From positions 1-64,000 of the IMG/VR virus record IMGVR_UViG_3300042341_000193: DNA of 64,000 nucleotides; one strand, 5' to 3'. The stretch is from a virus. The notes beneath the pieces were generated by a model. The model did not search any database and was not told the origin of the DNA. It saw only the letters and a program-made list of their open reading frames with translations. The translations under genes and the position numbers were made by a program. Each line of letters begins with the position of its first letter. Within the stretch, counting starts at the first letter, position 1. This document shows positions 1-7,432 of the stretch, in pieces.

Positions 1-1864
1 CAGCAGGGCCAGTTGCACCAGTAGGCCCCTGTGGACCTACGTCTCCTTGAACGCCTTGTGGACCTTGCGGGCCACCGGATGGGCCAGTTGGACCCACGTC
101 TCCTTGAACGCCTTGTGGACCAGCAGGGCCAGTTGCACCTACCGATCCTTGACCACCGGCAGGGCCAGTTGGACCCACGTCTCCTTGAACGCCTTGTGGA
201 CCAGCAGGACCAGTTGGACCTACAGCTCCTTGACCACCAGCAGGTCCTTGTGGGCCAGTTAGTCCTTGTGATCCGGTACTTGCAACTACAATACCATTTA
301 CACTTATATCACCTTCGAGTGTAACTTGCAAAGGAATACCGCCAAAATATACGGTGCTAGTCCCAACATACAAACTACGCCATTGTTTATCAGCACTACC
401 TAAATCAAATCTTATATCATCTGTTGGAATTAAACTGTTTTGCACTTGTAAGTCTGTACCTGTTGCCAGTGACCCTATCTTTGTAAACTTAAATGTTCCT
501 GTTGATGAAAGCTCCGATGAAACTATGCTAGTAGTAGTAGTTCCGGAGTTAGTAAAAAACATAAACTTGGCAGTGGGGAAAGTCCCTGTGTTTTCAACTC
601 GAACGTGTATTCTTGCGGGAGCCATGAATTGTGTTGGAGTTCGAGTTGAAAACACAAGCTCTGCAATATTATCATTTTCTAACAAAGGTGTTGGTGCAGT
701 TGCTGTTCCTCTAGTTCTAACCCATCTAAAATCTAATGCATCTGGTTGATCAAAGTGTTGTGAAAATGACCAACCTGCGGCACCTGGTATAAAAAGTTCT
801 CTAGACCAAGCAACACTTGTACCAGTATTAGAGGTAGCACCACCAATAAAAATTACCTGACTATCGAAATTGTAAGACATTGCTAAACTAGGAGAAATTT
901 CTGTATTATTAGTTGTTCCGTAGAGTGCAAATCTTCCAAATTGACCAGGATTTACTCTTCCTTGTCTAATACCATCTATACTAATTCCGGTTGTTGGATC
1001 TACAGATACTTGGTAATTGTCAAAGTACATGGATGTAGATGCTACATGTATCGTTCCACTGTTTAGGTATAGATTGCCTTGTCCAGTTAGTTCTAACTTT
1101 TTAACCCAGGTAGTTTCCTGTCCGGTGGTAGGGACTGTATAGGTTTCAAATGAATTGTCAGCAACACCGATACCGAATAATGTCTGTGAATCACCCGGTC
1201 CCGTATCCCCTAGAAATAAAACTTGATTTATGTTTGCATCTTCATTTACTAAAACTGTTGATTGCTCGTATGCCGAGGCGAATCCGTATGCTCGATATTC
1301 ACCTCCGGTAAATGGAGTTGATTCTAAGTGACGTATTCTACTATAATTGTCACTATCATAACCTCCAACAACAATAGCTTGACGAATGGTAAGTGTGTTA
1401 ACATAGACGGTATTCCATCTACGTAGGTCAGATCCTAAGTTAAATTGGTTACTAGCATTGGGTAATACATTACCGGAAGTTACTAAGTTTCCAAAGCTAT
1501 TTAGACTAGTAACAAAAGATCCGTTAACCAGAGACGACGTGGTTGAAAATCCGCCCCCGGTACCGGCAGGGCCAGTTGGGCCAGTCTCACCTTGTGGCCC
1601 AGCAGGGCCGGTAGGACCGGCAGCTACAGTAAATTGAACAATATTTAATGCATCATTATATACAGCAGTCATGCCACTATGACTACTATGAACTAATAGC
1701 GTAGCACCAGCGTCTGCTACTGCTTCTGTAAAATCAGTACCAGTTGTTCCTAGCAGTGTGGCAATTTCTGTAAAATTTTGATTTACTTTGATAAATGCAG
1801 ATCGTATGCTGTCACCGTCGCCTGAGTTTGCATTAGAACCTGTATTGATAACTTGAATGGTCAT
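1..1864 (-). CDS. Collagen-repeat tail fibre protein (3' end beyond window)
   Basis: An open reading frame runs from ATG at 1864 off the left edge. The N-terminus ([20 protein letters not shown]) is typical of phage fibre or adhesin subunits. Near residue 80 there is a short Gly-Pro-X block, then about 400 residues of beta-rich sequence, and from about position 270 to the edge a long Gly-X-Y collagen-like repeat (units such as GPTGPAG and [10 protein letters not shown]). Collagen-like triple helices are known in phage tail fibres, so this is probably a receptor-binding or whisker fibre. The 2-bp gap to the upstream gene suggests co-transcription. The C-terminus is not visible, so the tip domain is unknown. 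Confidence 0.8.
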   Translation of the reverse strand, partial: MTIQVINTGSNANSGDGDSIRSAFIKVNQNFTEIATLLGTTGTDFTEAVADAGATLLVHSSHSGMTAVYNDALNIVQFTVAAGPTGPAGPQGETGPTGPAGTGGGFSTTSSLVNGSFVTSLNSFGNLVTSGNVLPNASNQFNLGSDLRRWNTVYVNTLTIRQAIVVGGYDSDNYSRIRHLESTPFTGGEYRAYGFASAYEQSTVLVNEDANINQVLFLGDTGPGDSQTLFGIGVADNSFETYTVPTTGQETTWVKKLELTGQGNLYLNSGTIHVASTSMYFDNYQVSVDPTTGISIDGIRQGRVNPGQFGRFALYGTTNNTEISPSLAMSYNFDSQVIFIGGATSNTGTSVAWSRELFIPGAAGWSFSQHFDQPDALDFRWVRTRGTATAPTPLLENDNIAELVFSTRTPTQFMAPARIHVRVENTGTFPTAKFMFFTNSGTTTTSIVSSELSSTGTFKFTKIGSLATGTDLQVQNSLIPTDDIRFDLGSADKQWRSLYVGTSTVYFGGIPLQVTLEGDISVNGIVVASTGSQGLTGPQGPAGGQGAVGPTGPAGPQGVQGDVGPTGPAGGQGSVGATGPAGPQGVQGDVGPTGPSGGPQGPQGVQGDVGPQGPTGATGPA

Positions 1865-1866
1865 TT

Positions 1867-2154
1867 TTATAATCCTGCTAGTTTTCTAATTGACTCTAAC
1901 TGATCCGGTTTCTCTAGAATCTTGTCATAATCTTGCATAGTGAGTACACCCTTGTTCTTAATAGCCAAAATGTTAGTGATAACAAAGTGCAGGTCTGCAT
2001 CCGATTTTACGTCCTCGCGGGCTAGTTCTAAAATTCGAGTAAGTAATGGAATATCCAATGTTACTGTATCAACAGCATCTGCGGACTCCTTTACTGTAAT
2101 ATTTGGTTTGGCAGGGTTTACAATGCCGGAATGTATAAAAGTTGAGTGACTCAT
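1867..2154 (-). CDS. Small conserved-type virion-region protein, function unknown
   Basis: This 95-aa acidic soluble protein has no signal peptide or membrane segment. It lies 2 bp upstream of the fibre gene on the same strand, so the two are probably one transcript. A TAAATA box on the minus strand just upstream of the ATG resembles a T4-type late promoter. The position suggests a small fibre-associated or chaperone protein, but no recognised domain supports this. Confidence 0.6.
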   Translation of the reverse strand: MSHSTFIHSGIVNPAKPNITVKESADAVDTVTLDIPLLTRILELAREDVKSDADLHFVITNILAIKNKGVLTMQDYDKILEKPDQLESIRKLAGL

Positions 2155-2166
2155 ATGACTATTTAG

Positions 2167-2195
2167 TTGCTCTTTATGGTAAATGACTGTATAAT
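2167..2195 (+). promoter_or_regulatory. sigma70-type promoter for HNH gene
   Basis: TTGCTC (2167-2172) and TATAAT (2190-2195) are separated by 17 bp. The spacer contains GGTAAA, as in the early-region promoters. It reads toward the HNH gene at 2231. Confidence 0.7.
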
Positions 2196-2230
2196 AAATA
2201 CTGGGTCACAACAACCTTTGAAAGTAGTAA

Positions 2231-2743
2231 ATGAGTTCGACATTATTGTTAAATGCAGACGGAGCCCCGATTTCTTGGCTACCGTTGAGCACAATTTCCT
2301 GGGAAGAATCTATTAAGTTCATAGTGCTTGAAAAAGCCACTGTGTTAGATGTCTACGATAATTGGGTCGTGCATAGTGCAAACTGGGAAACACAGGTTCC
2401 TGCCGTTATGATTCTTCGCGAGTACGAAAAGCGCAAGACTGCAATTCGTTATTCCAAACATAATGTGTTCCTTCGTGATGGCTATACATGCCAGTACTGT
2501 GGGGATGATGTAAGCCGTAAAACAGCCACGTTAGACCACGTGCTGCCAGTTAGTCACGGTGGTAAGACTACCTTTGAAAACACTGTCTGCGCCTGCGCGA
2601 GCTGTAATGCAAACAAGGGTAACGACAAGAAGATTGTGCCAAAGCACAAGCCAGTTAAGCCCACCTACTATCAATTAGTAGACAAGCGTAGACAGCAAAA
2701 GTGGGATATACCACACCCATCGTGGGCCAACTACTTAGGATAA
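2231..2743 (+). CDS. HNH endonuclease (free-standing)
   Basis: A 170-aa protein with a C-terminal HNH nuclease domain. Zinc-knuckle cysteines are visible at about 87/90 (CQYC) and 122/125 (CASC), the catalytic DH pair at 102-103, and the second His and the Asn (VSHGG..FEN) at about 109-117. The N-terminal 75 residues match the kind of accessory domain seen in phage and bacterial HNH proteins of this size. It has its own promoter and terminator and sits alone between minus-strand operons, as expected of a mobile or free-standing nuclease. It could act as a homing nuclease or in packaging. Confidence 0.88.
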   Translation: MSSTLLLNADGAPISWLPLSTISWEESIKFIVLEKATVLDVYDNWVVHSANWETQVPAVMILREYEKRKTAIRYSKHNVFLRDGYTCQYCGDDVSRKTATLDHVLPVSHGGKTTFENTVCACASCNANKGNDKKIVPKHKPVKPTYYQLVDKRRQQKWDIPHPSWANYLG

Positions 2744-2746
2744 AAG

Positions 2747-2768
2747 AAAAGCACCGTAAGGTGCTTTT
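2747..2768. terminator. Bidirectional rho-independent terminator
   Basis: A 9-bp stem AAAAGCACC/GGTGCTTTT with loop GTAA is followed by T runs on both strands. It ends the HNH transcript (+) and lies just past the stop of the IF-1 operon (-). Confidence 0.85.
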
Positions 2769-2783
2769 TTTATGACCCAAATT

Positions 2784-3002
2784 TTATTTTGAACGATATA
2801 CTATACGACATTTAGTTAAGTCGTATGGGCTCATTTCTACCCTAACTCTATCCCCTAACAGTATTTGAATTCTGTTCTGTCGCATCTTGCCCGAGATGAA
2901 TCCCAGAACTGCGGAACCTTGTTCCAACCTTACCCGAAACATTGCGTTGGGTAGTACTTCTTCGATCCTGCCCTCAAGGCTGATCATATCTTCTTTAGCC
3001 AC
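2784..3002 (-). CDS. infA: Translation initiation factor IF-1 homologue
   Basis: The protein is 72 aa, exactly the usual bacterial IF-1 length. It starts MAKED and carries the S1-like OB-fold signature: [16 protein letters not shown], the ILLGDRV loop and PYDLTKCRI. By eye well over half of positions match E. coli IF-1. IF-1 binds the ribosomal A site and modulates initiation with IF-2 and IF-3. It appears to use a GTG start (3002); an AGGAGAA lies somewhat far upstream. It is the last gene of an operon with DNA ligase and an 80-aa protein. The basic ribosome-contacting core seems intact, so activity is likely. Confidence 0.93.
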   Translation of the reverse strand: MAKEDMISLEGRIEEVLPNAMFRVRLEQGSAVLGFISGKMRQNRIQILLGDRVRVEMSPYDLTKCRIVYRSK

Positions 3003-3004
3003 GA

Positions 3005-3247
3005 TTAAACACTTTCTCCTTTAAGTCCTTTAATGACCATTTCTTTAGCTCTCCTATCTAAATCAGCTACTTCAGCTTTGTGTATATTTACTGCCATTTG
3101 AATCATAAAGTCCGTTATGGCAATCTTGCCCCGATCAGTAAAATAACAGTATTCTGGACCTACGGCACTGCGGTGGTAGAATCGATCGTCCCTGGCCAAC
3201 TCGCAGAAGCCTCCGAACATTAAATTTTTAACAGCTTCTTTATCCAT
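3005..3247 (-). CDS. 80-aa protein between ligase and IF-1, function unknown
   Basis: I place the start at the ATG at 3247, immediately after the ligase stop (3249-3251). The longer in-frame ORF up to 3520 runs inside the ligase gene and is not credible. The 80-aa product ([10 protein letters not shown]...) is helical and charged, with no membrane segment. Its short gaps to both neighbours imply translational coupling. I do not recognise a domain; a winged-helix-like small DNA-binding protein is possible (it contains the phrase [12 protein letters not shown]). Confidence 0.7.
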   Translation of the reverse strand: MDKEAVKNLMFGGFCELARDDRFYHRSAVGPEYCYFTDRGKIAITDFMIQMAVNIHKAEVADLDRRAKEMVIKGLKGESV

Positions 3248-3248
3248 A

Positions 3249-4541
3249 TTATAGTTTCTCACCTGCTTTAAAACCTCGGAATCGAAGAGCCCGTGGAAAT
3301 CGGAGGCTGTATACGTCTTCACTATCTTGGCTCCGAGTAATTGCATCTGCTCGCACTTCCAAGACTTGACCAATAACCTCATCGTCAACTTCGGCTCTCT
3401 GATCATCTGTCCAGCCAGAGCCAACATTAACACGGATGAACTTGCCATCCTCTTCGCCTTCGCAGATAACTGCGCCCATTTTGCCTTCATTTTTACCTGT
3501 TCCTGGCTCGATGCCCACAATGGTTAAACTTACTTCGATAAATGGCTTTTGTTTGAGCCACGCCACATGACGCTTACAGACATAAGGTGCATCAATGTCT
3601 TTGATCATAATGCCTTCAAACCCTGCATCAATGGCATCTTTGTTATATTGTTTAAATTGCATTTCACCAACTGCTGTGTCTAGATCCACTTCAAGTTGAG
3701 GAATAATATCAATGTTCCCAATCTTATCCAGTACAGACTGCATACTGCGTAGGAGATTACTACGACGGCGTTGTCCCAGAATGCTTTTACCTTTTCGGAA
3801 TTCACTAAGTGGAAGAACATCAAAGGCCATCAGTCGTGCATCGCTGGCATCTGCATCGCTTTTACGATGTACCTGTTTCATTAGTGCTTGGAAGCTAGAG
3901 CTAACCACTTCACCGTCAATGACAATACTGCGATCAAACAGTTCGATGTTATCTTCAATGCCTTTGGTAATGTGTCCAAAGTTTTCTAAAATTTTGCCAT
4001 TGCGGCTGTAGACAGTTGCAGTCTTAGCATCGGCATCAACAATCAACACAGCACGAACACCGTCCAGTTTAGGCTCAAGCAGTTTCTTACCTGCGACTTT
4101 GCTTTCGTGGTTGGCGCCGTCGTGAGCCAACATGCACTCGAACAATGGTACAGCGTCTTTCTTAATCTTATTGATAGTCTTTTCACTAACACCGCAACGG
4201 AGATCCTTGATTAGGATACGACGATACCAATCATTCCATTGCTTCTGTGTGCTTGCACTCAATGCCAATTCGATTGCATCACGTGCGGCATCGCCTGTTA
4301 GTTGTCGAGTGCGTAGAAGTTCGCACAGTTCTTTAAATGCAACCCAAGGCAGACCCTGTCCGCTACCACCTGTGCTGGTAGGTACTTTCTTTACACCAAA
4401 TGTAATAAATGGACTTAGAGCCAGTTGAAAGCCTTCAAACAACTCTACGTTGTCGATTTCTGCTTCTAGGATTGCTTCTTTGTTTAGTCGGCTGGAGTGT
4501 TCTTCCAGACTGCGGATTACTGCATCGCAAGGAGTTGTCAT
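3249..4541 (-). CDS. lig: ATP-dependent DNA ligase (T4/T7 type)
   Basis: This 430-aa protein seals nicks during replication and recombination. An N-terminal helical domain (about 1-145) precedes the adenylation domain, with motif I KLDGVR (Lys about 158 the nucleophile), motif III around IDGEVVSS, motif IV FEGIMIKD and motif V near WLKQKPF. A C-terminal OB domain (about 330-430) ends the protein. The length fits phage ligases of this family. It heads a three-gene operon ending in IF-1, behind a strong promoter at 4573-4601. Confidence 0.94.
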   Translation of the reverse strand: MTTPCDAVIRSLEEHSSRLNKEAILEAEIDNVELFEGFQLALSPFITFGVKKVPTSTGGSGQGLPWVAFKELCELLRTRQLTGDAARDAIELALSASTQKQWNDWYRRILIKDLRCGVSEKTINKIKKDAVPLFECMLAHDGANHESKVAGKKLLEPKLDGVRAVLIVDADAKTATVYSRNGKILENFGHITKGIEDNIELFDRSIVIDGEVVSSSFQALMKQVHRKSDADASDARLMAFDVLPLSEFRKGKSILGQRRRSNLLRSMQSVLDKIGNIDIIPQLEVDLDTAVGEMQFKQYNKDAIDAGFEGIMIKDIDAPYVCKRHVAWLKQKPFIEVSLTIVGIEPGTGKNEGKMGAVICEGEEDGKFIRVNVGSGWTDDQRAEVDDEVIGQVLEVRADAITRSQDSEDVYSLRFPRALRFRGFKAGEKL

Positions 4542-4572
4542 GTGTGTTTCATTAGTGTGTTACGATAAGACA

Positions 4573-4601
4573 ATTATACAACATTTTTGGAACAGTGTCA
4601 A
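4573..4601 (-). promoter_or_regulatory. sigma70-type promoter for ligase/IF-1 operon
   Basis: On the minus strand, TTGACA (4601-4596) and TATAAT (4578-4573) are spaced 17 bp apart. A GGTAAAAT motif lies just upstream of the -35 box instead of inside the spacer. Confidence 0.8.
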
Positions 4602-4619
4602 TGGACATTTTACCAAAAT

Positions 4620-4943
4620 TTAAATGGAGAAGCTACTGCCGCAGCCGCAAGTGGATTGAGCGTTTGGATTTTTTATTGAAAAGCTAGATCCGGAAAGATC
4701 TTCTTTGTAATCAATTTCGGCACCTTGTAGATACTGCATACTCATAGCATCTACTACGACTTTAAATTCACCAATTGGAAATTGGAAATCATCTTCGTTA
4801 AATTCTTCATCAAAGGTAAATCCGTAACTAAATCCAGAACAGCCGCCACCTTGTACAAAGGTTCTTAAGGCAAGTTTTGGATTATTTTCCTCCATTAGGA
4901 GGTCTGTAATCTTTGTCTTAGCATTTGATGTTATGTTGATCAT
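4620..4943 (-). CDS. A-type iron-sulfur carrier protein (IscA/ErpA/HesB family)
   Basis: A 107-aa protein when started at ATG 4943 (the upstream in-frame ATG adds an unlikely Cys-rich leader). The three cluster-binding cysteines of the family are present: Cys35 in GGGCSGFSY and Cys99/Cys101 in TCGCGSSF. The GGGCSG...Y pattern and the C-terminal CGCG match ErpA/IscA/SufA. Such proteins deliver Fe-S clusters to client enzymes. Radical-SAM enzymes nearby (7.4-15.7 kb) are possible clients, by inference. Divergent from the Cys-rich gene at 4984. Confidence 0.92.
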   Translation of the reverse strand: MINITSNAKTKITDLLMEENNPKLALRTFVQGGGCSGFSYGFTFDEEFNEDDFQFPIGEFKVVVDAMSMQYLQGAEIDYKEDLSGSSFSIKNPNAQSTCGCGSSFSI

Positions 4944-4957
4944 ACTACTATTTACAC

Positions 4958-4965
4958 TATAAATA
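4958..4965 (+). promoter_or_regulatory. T4-type late promoter candidate
   Basis: An exact TATAAATA octamer, the T4 late -10 consensus, sits 18 bp upstream of the ATG at 4984 with a good AGGAG ribosome binding site in between. Confidence 0.55.
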
Positions 4966-4983
4966 TCCAAGCAGGAGAAAAAC

Positions 4984-5148
4984 ATGGAACAATACATGGA
5001 TGACTTTCAAAACTACAAACGATTTACAGCTAAATGCAAATGCGGATGTCCTGCACACTGCAATCATAGTTGTACTGAATGCGAATACTGCCCGGACTGC
5101 GAATGTCCAGAGTGCATAGAATTAGATAATAGCAGAGGGTACAATTAA
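4984..5148 (+). CDS. Cysteine-rich 54-aa metal-binding-like peptide
   Basis: An AGGAG ribosome site precedes ATG 4984. The product has 10 cysteines within 27 residues (Cys18, 20, 22, 26, 30, 33, 36, 39, 41, 44) plus His25 and His28, in CxCxC, CxxC and CxC spacings. This density resembles metallothioneins or small zinc or Fe-S binding peptides. Its stop overlaps the next start (TAATG), so it is coupled to 5148-5501. It is divergent from the Fe-S carrier gene, which may share the metal theme. Too short for standard ORF calling, but the RBS and coupling support it. Confidence 0.75.
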   Translation: MEQYMDDFQNYKRFTAKCKCGCPAHCNHSCTECEYCPDCECPECIELDNSRGYN

Positions 5149-5501
5149 TGGCATACTGGTCTAGAGATGATACTAAAGAATGGATCATACAGTTAGAGCA
5201 TCGTATTGACGACATCGACTACTATTTGAATAAAACTTTAGAATGGTGCGAAGAATACGGTATAGAAAATCAACGTGTGATTTTTATGTGCAGTTTCTTA
5301 ACCTGTATTTGGGTTAGCCAGGTTCGGGGAGAGACTATAACGTTTACAGAACTAATGGAAATGTTAGGCGTTTCGGAATGGGAAACTAATTTTAATAACG
5401 AAGAAAAAATATATGAACTCGACAAGTGTTTCGCCGAGTTAGATCATCACGAGTTGTTAGAAACGGCCGTGCTGAAACTCAATCAGAATGACGAGTGGTA
5501 A
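5148..5501 (+). CDS. 117-aa acidic protein, function unknown
   Basis: Translation is coupled to the Cys-rich peptide by a TAATG overlap. The protein is acidic and helical with several scattered Cys and Trp residues and no signal or membrane segment. I do not recognise a family. Its pairing with the Cys-rich peptide suggests a shared process. Confidence 0.7.
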   Translation: MAYWSRDDTKEWIIQLEHRIDDIDYYLNKTLEWCEEYGIENQRVIFMCSFLTCIWVSQVRGETITFTELMEMLGVSEWETNFNNEEKIYELDKCFAELDHHELLETAVLKLNQNDEW

Positions 5502-5753
5502 TCATTTACTGTCGTAGTCTTTAACAGGGCCGCCGTGTAATTCACTCTTAGACTTTTTGCCTTTGAGTCTTACACCGCTGCCTGCCTTGCCCTGTGTACC
5601 CGTACCGTCAGTATGATTGCTATCATGTTTAAGCATGCCGCGGCTCACGCATTGTGAATAGCGCACATTACTCAATCTAGAACGCCCAATAGAGCATTGG
5701 CTAGCAGTAGGTGCGGCTATTTTCTTTTCGGCAAGTAGTTCTGTGATTCGCAT
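5502..5753 (-). CDS. 83-aa basic protein, function unknown
   Basis: It begins MRITELL, a start I associate with small virion-region proteins of marine T4-like phages. The C-terminal half is low-complexity, rich in Gly, Ser and Lys, and probably disordered. It abuts the stop of the convergent gene at 5501. An ATAAATA box upstream of the ATG on the minus strand may be a late promoter. Confidence 0.6.
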   Translation of the reverse strand: MRITELLAEKKIAAPTASQCSIGRSRLSNVRYSQCVSRGMLKHDSNHTDGTGTQGKAGSGVRLKGKKSKSELHGGPVKDYDSK

Positions 5754-5761
5754 AGATTTAT

Positions 5762-6082
5762 TTATTTGAATAGGATCAAACTCATAATTACTGTCTGTGC
5801 CGCAAAGCCCAAACAGATAGTAGCAATGTACAAGAAGTTACGTTCAATAAGAGCTTTAAAAAACAGCGTGATCAATGCACTCCAAACAAATACCATTAAA
5901 TCTACAGGAGGCAGCTTATCGCTCTGCGCCATCAATACTGCTACAAGAGTAGGAATACTAGACAGATGCAGTAGGATAATTGTAACCCAACCTAATGTAT
6001 GGGCACTTACATGCCCAAGGTGATCTTTAGCAAATTTAACAAGAAATAATACTGCGTCTTTAATTTGATCAATGATAAACAT
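5762..6082 (-). CDS. Membrane protein, holin candidate
   Basis: A 106-aa protein with about three hydrophobic segments (roughly residues 28-50, 60-76 and 83-105) and a short amphipathic N-terminus. It is encoded 8 bp downstream of the SleB-type hydrolase on the same strand, the usual holin position. I do not recognise a named holin family, so the role rests on topology and location. Confidence 0.65.
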   Translation of the reverse strand: MFIIDQIKDAVLFLVKFAKDHLGHVSAHTLGWVTIILLHLSSIPTLVAVLMAQSDKLPPVDLMVFVWSALITLFFKALIERNFLYIATICLGFAAQTVIMSLILFK

Positions 6083-6090
6083 ACTTGTCC

Positions 6091-6672
6091 TTACTTGTAA
6101 AAAATGTGATTGCCGATTTTAGTGATACGTTCTCTCTTCCAGCCTGGATTGATATAATCACCGTGGAAGTACATGGCCTCTTTTAGGCTAGGAAGGCGAA
6201 ATCCTTCTAGTAGAACTTTCTTAGCGACTTCTTCGCTTTCTTTAAAAGAAGCCTTGTTCACTGCCCTAGTTGGAACAGTCCTGTCACAGACCCAACTAAA
6301 TTGGCATAGGACCTTTTCATAGACAATGTTCTTTTGATAGATTGTCTTGCAGATATCGCTTGGATACTGCCCGCTTTCAGTTCTGTTTATTGTAACTTGT
6401 GCAACTGCAACCTTGCCCTCAAACGGCTGATTGCCTGCTTCATAATAGATGTTCTTGGCGAGACAAGCTAATTGTCTTTCGCGAACTTCTGTTGTAATTT
6501 GGGAACTATCTGTTACTTGATAATTAGATTGCTTGTTAGCAATGGCCCATTGTAATAGAGATACAGATCCATAAGCAGCTACAATCATCAACAATAATGT
6601 GATGATCTTCAACAAAGTCGAAGAAACTTGCACCTGTGTATCTTGATCCCTATCTAGCGTTAACTCAGTCAT
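6091..6672 (-). CDS. SleB/CwlJ-type cell wall hydrolase with N-terminal membrane anchor
   Basis: A 193-aa protein with a single hydrophobic segment (about residues 20-42), possibly a signal-anchor that lets the enzyme reach the periplasm without a classical holin. The catalytic Hydrolase_2 domain begins near residue 65 with LAKNIYYEAGNQ (Glu about 78 the likely catalytic residue) and AVAQVTINR, and ends near GNHIFYK. This family hydrolyses peptidoglycan glycan strands, so it is the probable endolysin. A strong AAGGAGG ribosome site precedes the ATG. Confidence 0.85.
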   Translation of the reverse strand: MTELTLDRDQDTQVQVSSTLLKIITLLLMIVAAYGSVSLLQWAIANKQSNYQVTDSSQITTEVRERQLACLAKNIYYEAGNQPFEGKVAVAQVTINRTESGQYPSDICKTIYQKNIVYEKVLCQFSWVCDRTVPTRAVNKASFKESEEVAKKVLLEGFRLPSLKEAMYFHGDYINPGWKRERITKIGNHIFYK

Positions 6673-6703
6673 ATAGACCTCCTTTTTCGTTAGTGGTAAA
6701 ATA

Positions 6704-6733
6704 ATTATACAACAATGACTATTATACAGTCAA
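6704..6733 (-). promoter_or_regulatory. sigma70-type promoter for lysis genes
   Basis: On the minus strand, TTGACT (6733-6728) and TATAAT (6709-6704) are separated by 18 bp. Three GGTAAAA motifs (near 6695, 6738 and 6760, plus-strand orientation) surround it. Confidence 0.65.
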
Positions 6734-6771
6734 AGTTGGTAAAAAGCAACCGGTTTTGGTAAAATCTAGGA

Positions 6772-7323
6772 TTACTTAATGCCAATAAGCATAAATCTTG
6801 AGAACTTCCAAGTGGGGTACTCAAAGTCTTTTTGGCCGCGGTACAGTAGGTTACTAACTGGATAAGTCCCGATGAACTCGTCTAAACTACTGCTGTGTAT
6901 GTGGTGGTCTTCGTGCGGCATATTGTTGCCTTGAAGTACTACAGTGGTTCCTTTTGGGATACTGTTCCACCAATCCAAACTTTCGAAGTGTTCGGTGCTT
7001 GTATTTATAACCAAATCTGGGCCGTGCCAGTCCAGATCAAGTAGATTACAGTCCTGGGTTTTAGCTTTAAACTTCCAGTTATCTATAACCCAATTCTCGT
7101 TGATCATGTCCGCCACAGCTTCGCATTTTGGATCAACGTCGTAACTGCGTATCTTTCCAATCTGTATATTGCCTCGACTGTTTAATAGGAACGCTGTTAC
7201 TCCATACCATCCGCCGTAGATCCAAATACTATCGACAGAATCAAAAAGTTTTTCTAATTCTTCGCAGAGCCAAATCTTACTTCCTATTTGACCGCTACTA
7301 AATGCATCCTTATTCACTATCAT
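6772..7323 (-). CDS. Class I SAM methyltransferase-like protein
   Basis: A 183-aa protein with a Rossmann-like pattern: IWIYGGWYG in place of the usual glycine loop, then SYDVDPK with the acidic end of strand 2, then DLVINTS. The sequence resembles small methyltransferase-fold proteins common in marine T4-like phages. The glycine-rich loop departs from classical motif I, so catalysis and substrate are uncertain. Confidence 0.6.
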   Translation of the reverse strand: MIVNKDAFSSGQIGSKIWLCEELEKLFDSVDSIWIYGGWYGVTAFLLNSRGNIQIGKIRSYDVDPKCEAVADMINENWVIDNWKFKAKTQDCNLLDLDWHGPDLVINTSTEHFESLDWWNSIPKGTTVVLQGNNMPHEDHHIHSSSLDEFIGTYPVSNLLYRGQKDFEYPTWKFSRFMLIGIK

Positions 7324-7432
7324 ACTTTAATTTCAATATTTTTTTCAAGACTAGGAACCCTAAATATAGCATCTATTTACTGAGAGATCAAATGTTGTTA
7401 ATATAACAGTATTTTATTTAATAAATACCGCT

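Noticed and set aside
31-324. Plus-strand ORFs over the collagen region
   Set aside because: They are antisense shadows of the minus-strand Gly-X-Y repeat; the repeated nucleotide units keep other frames open.
354-749. Plus-strand 131-aa ORF
   Set aside because: It lies antisense to the fibre gene, lacks a ribosome site and has no plausible protein features.
3248-3520. Longer N-terminal extension of the 80-aa gene between ligase and IF-1
   Set aside because: The extension is within the ligase frame's DNA. A good start codon right after the ligase stop explains the gene better.
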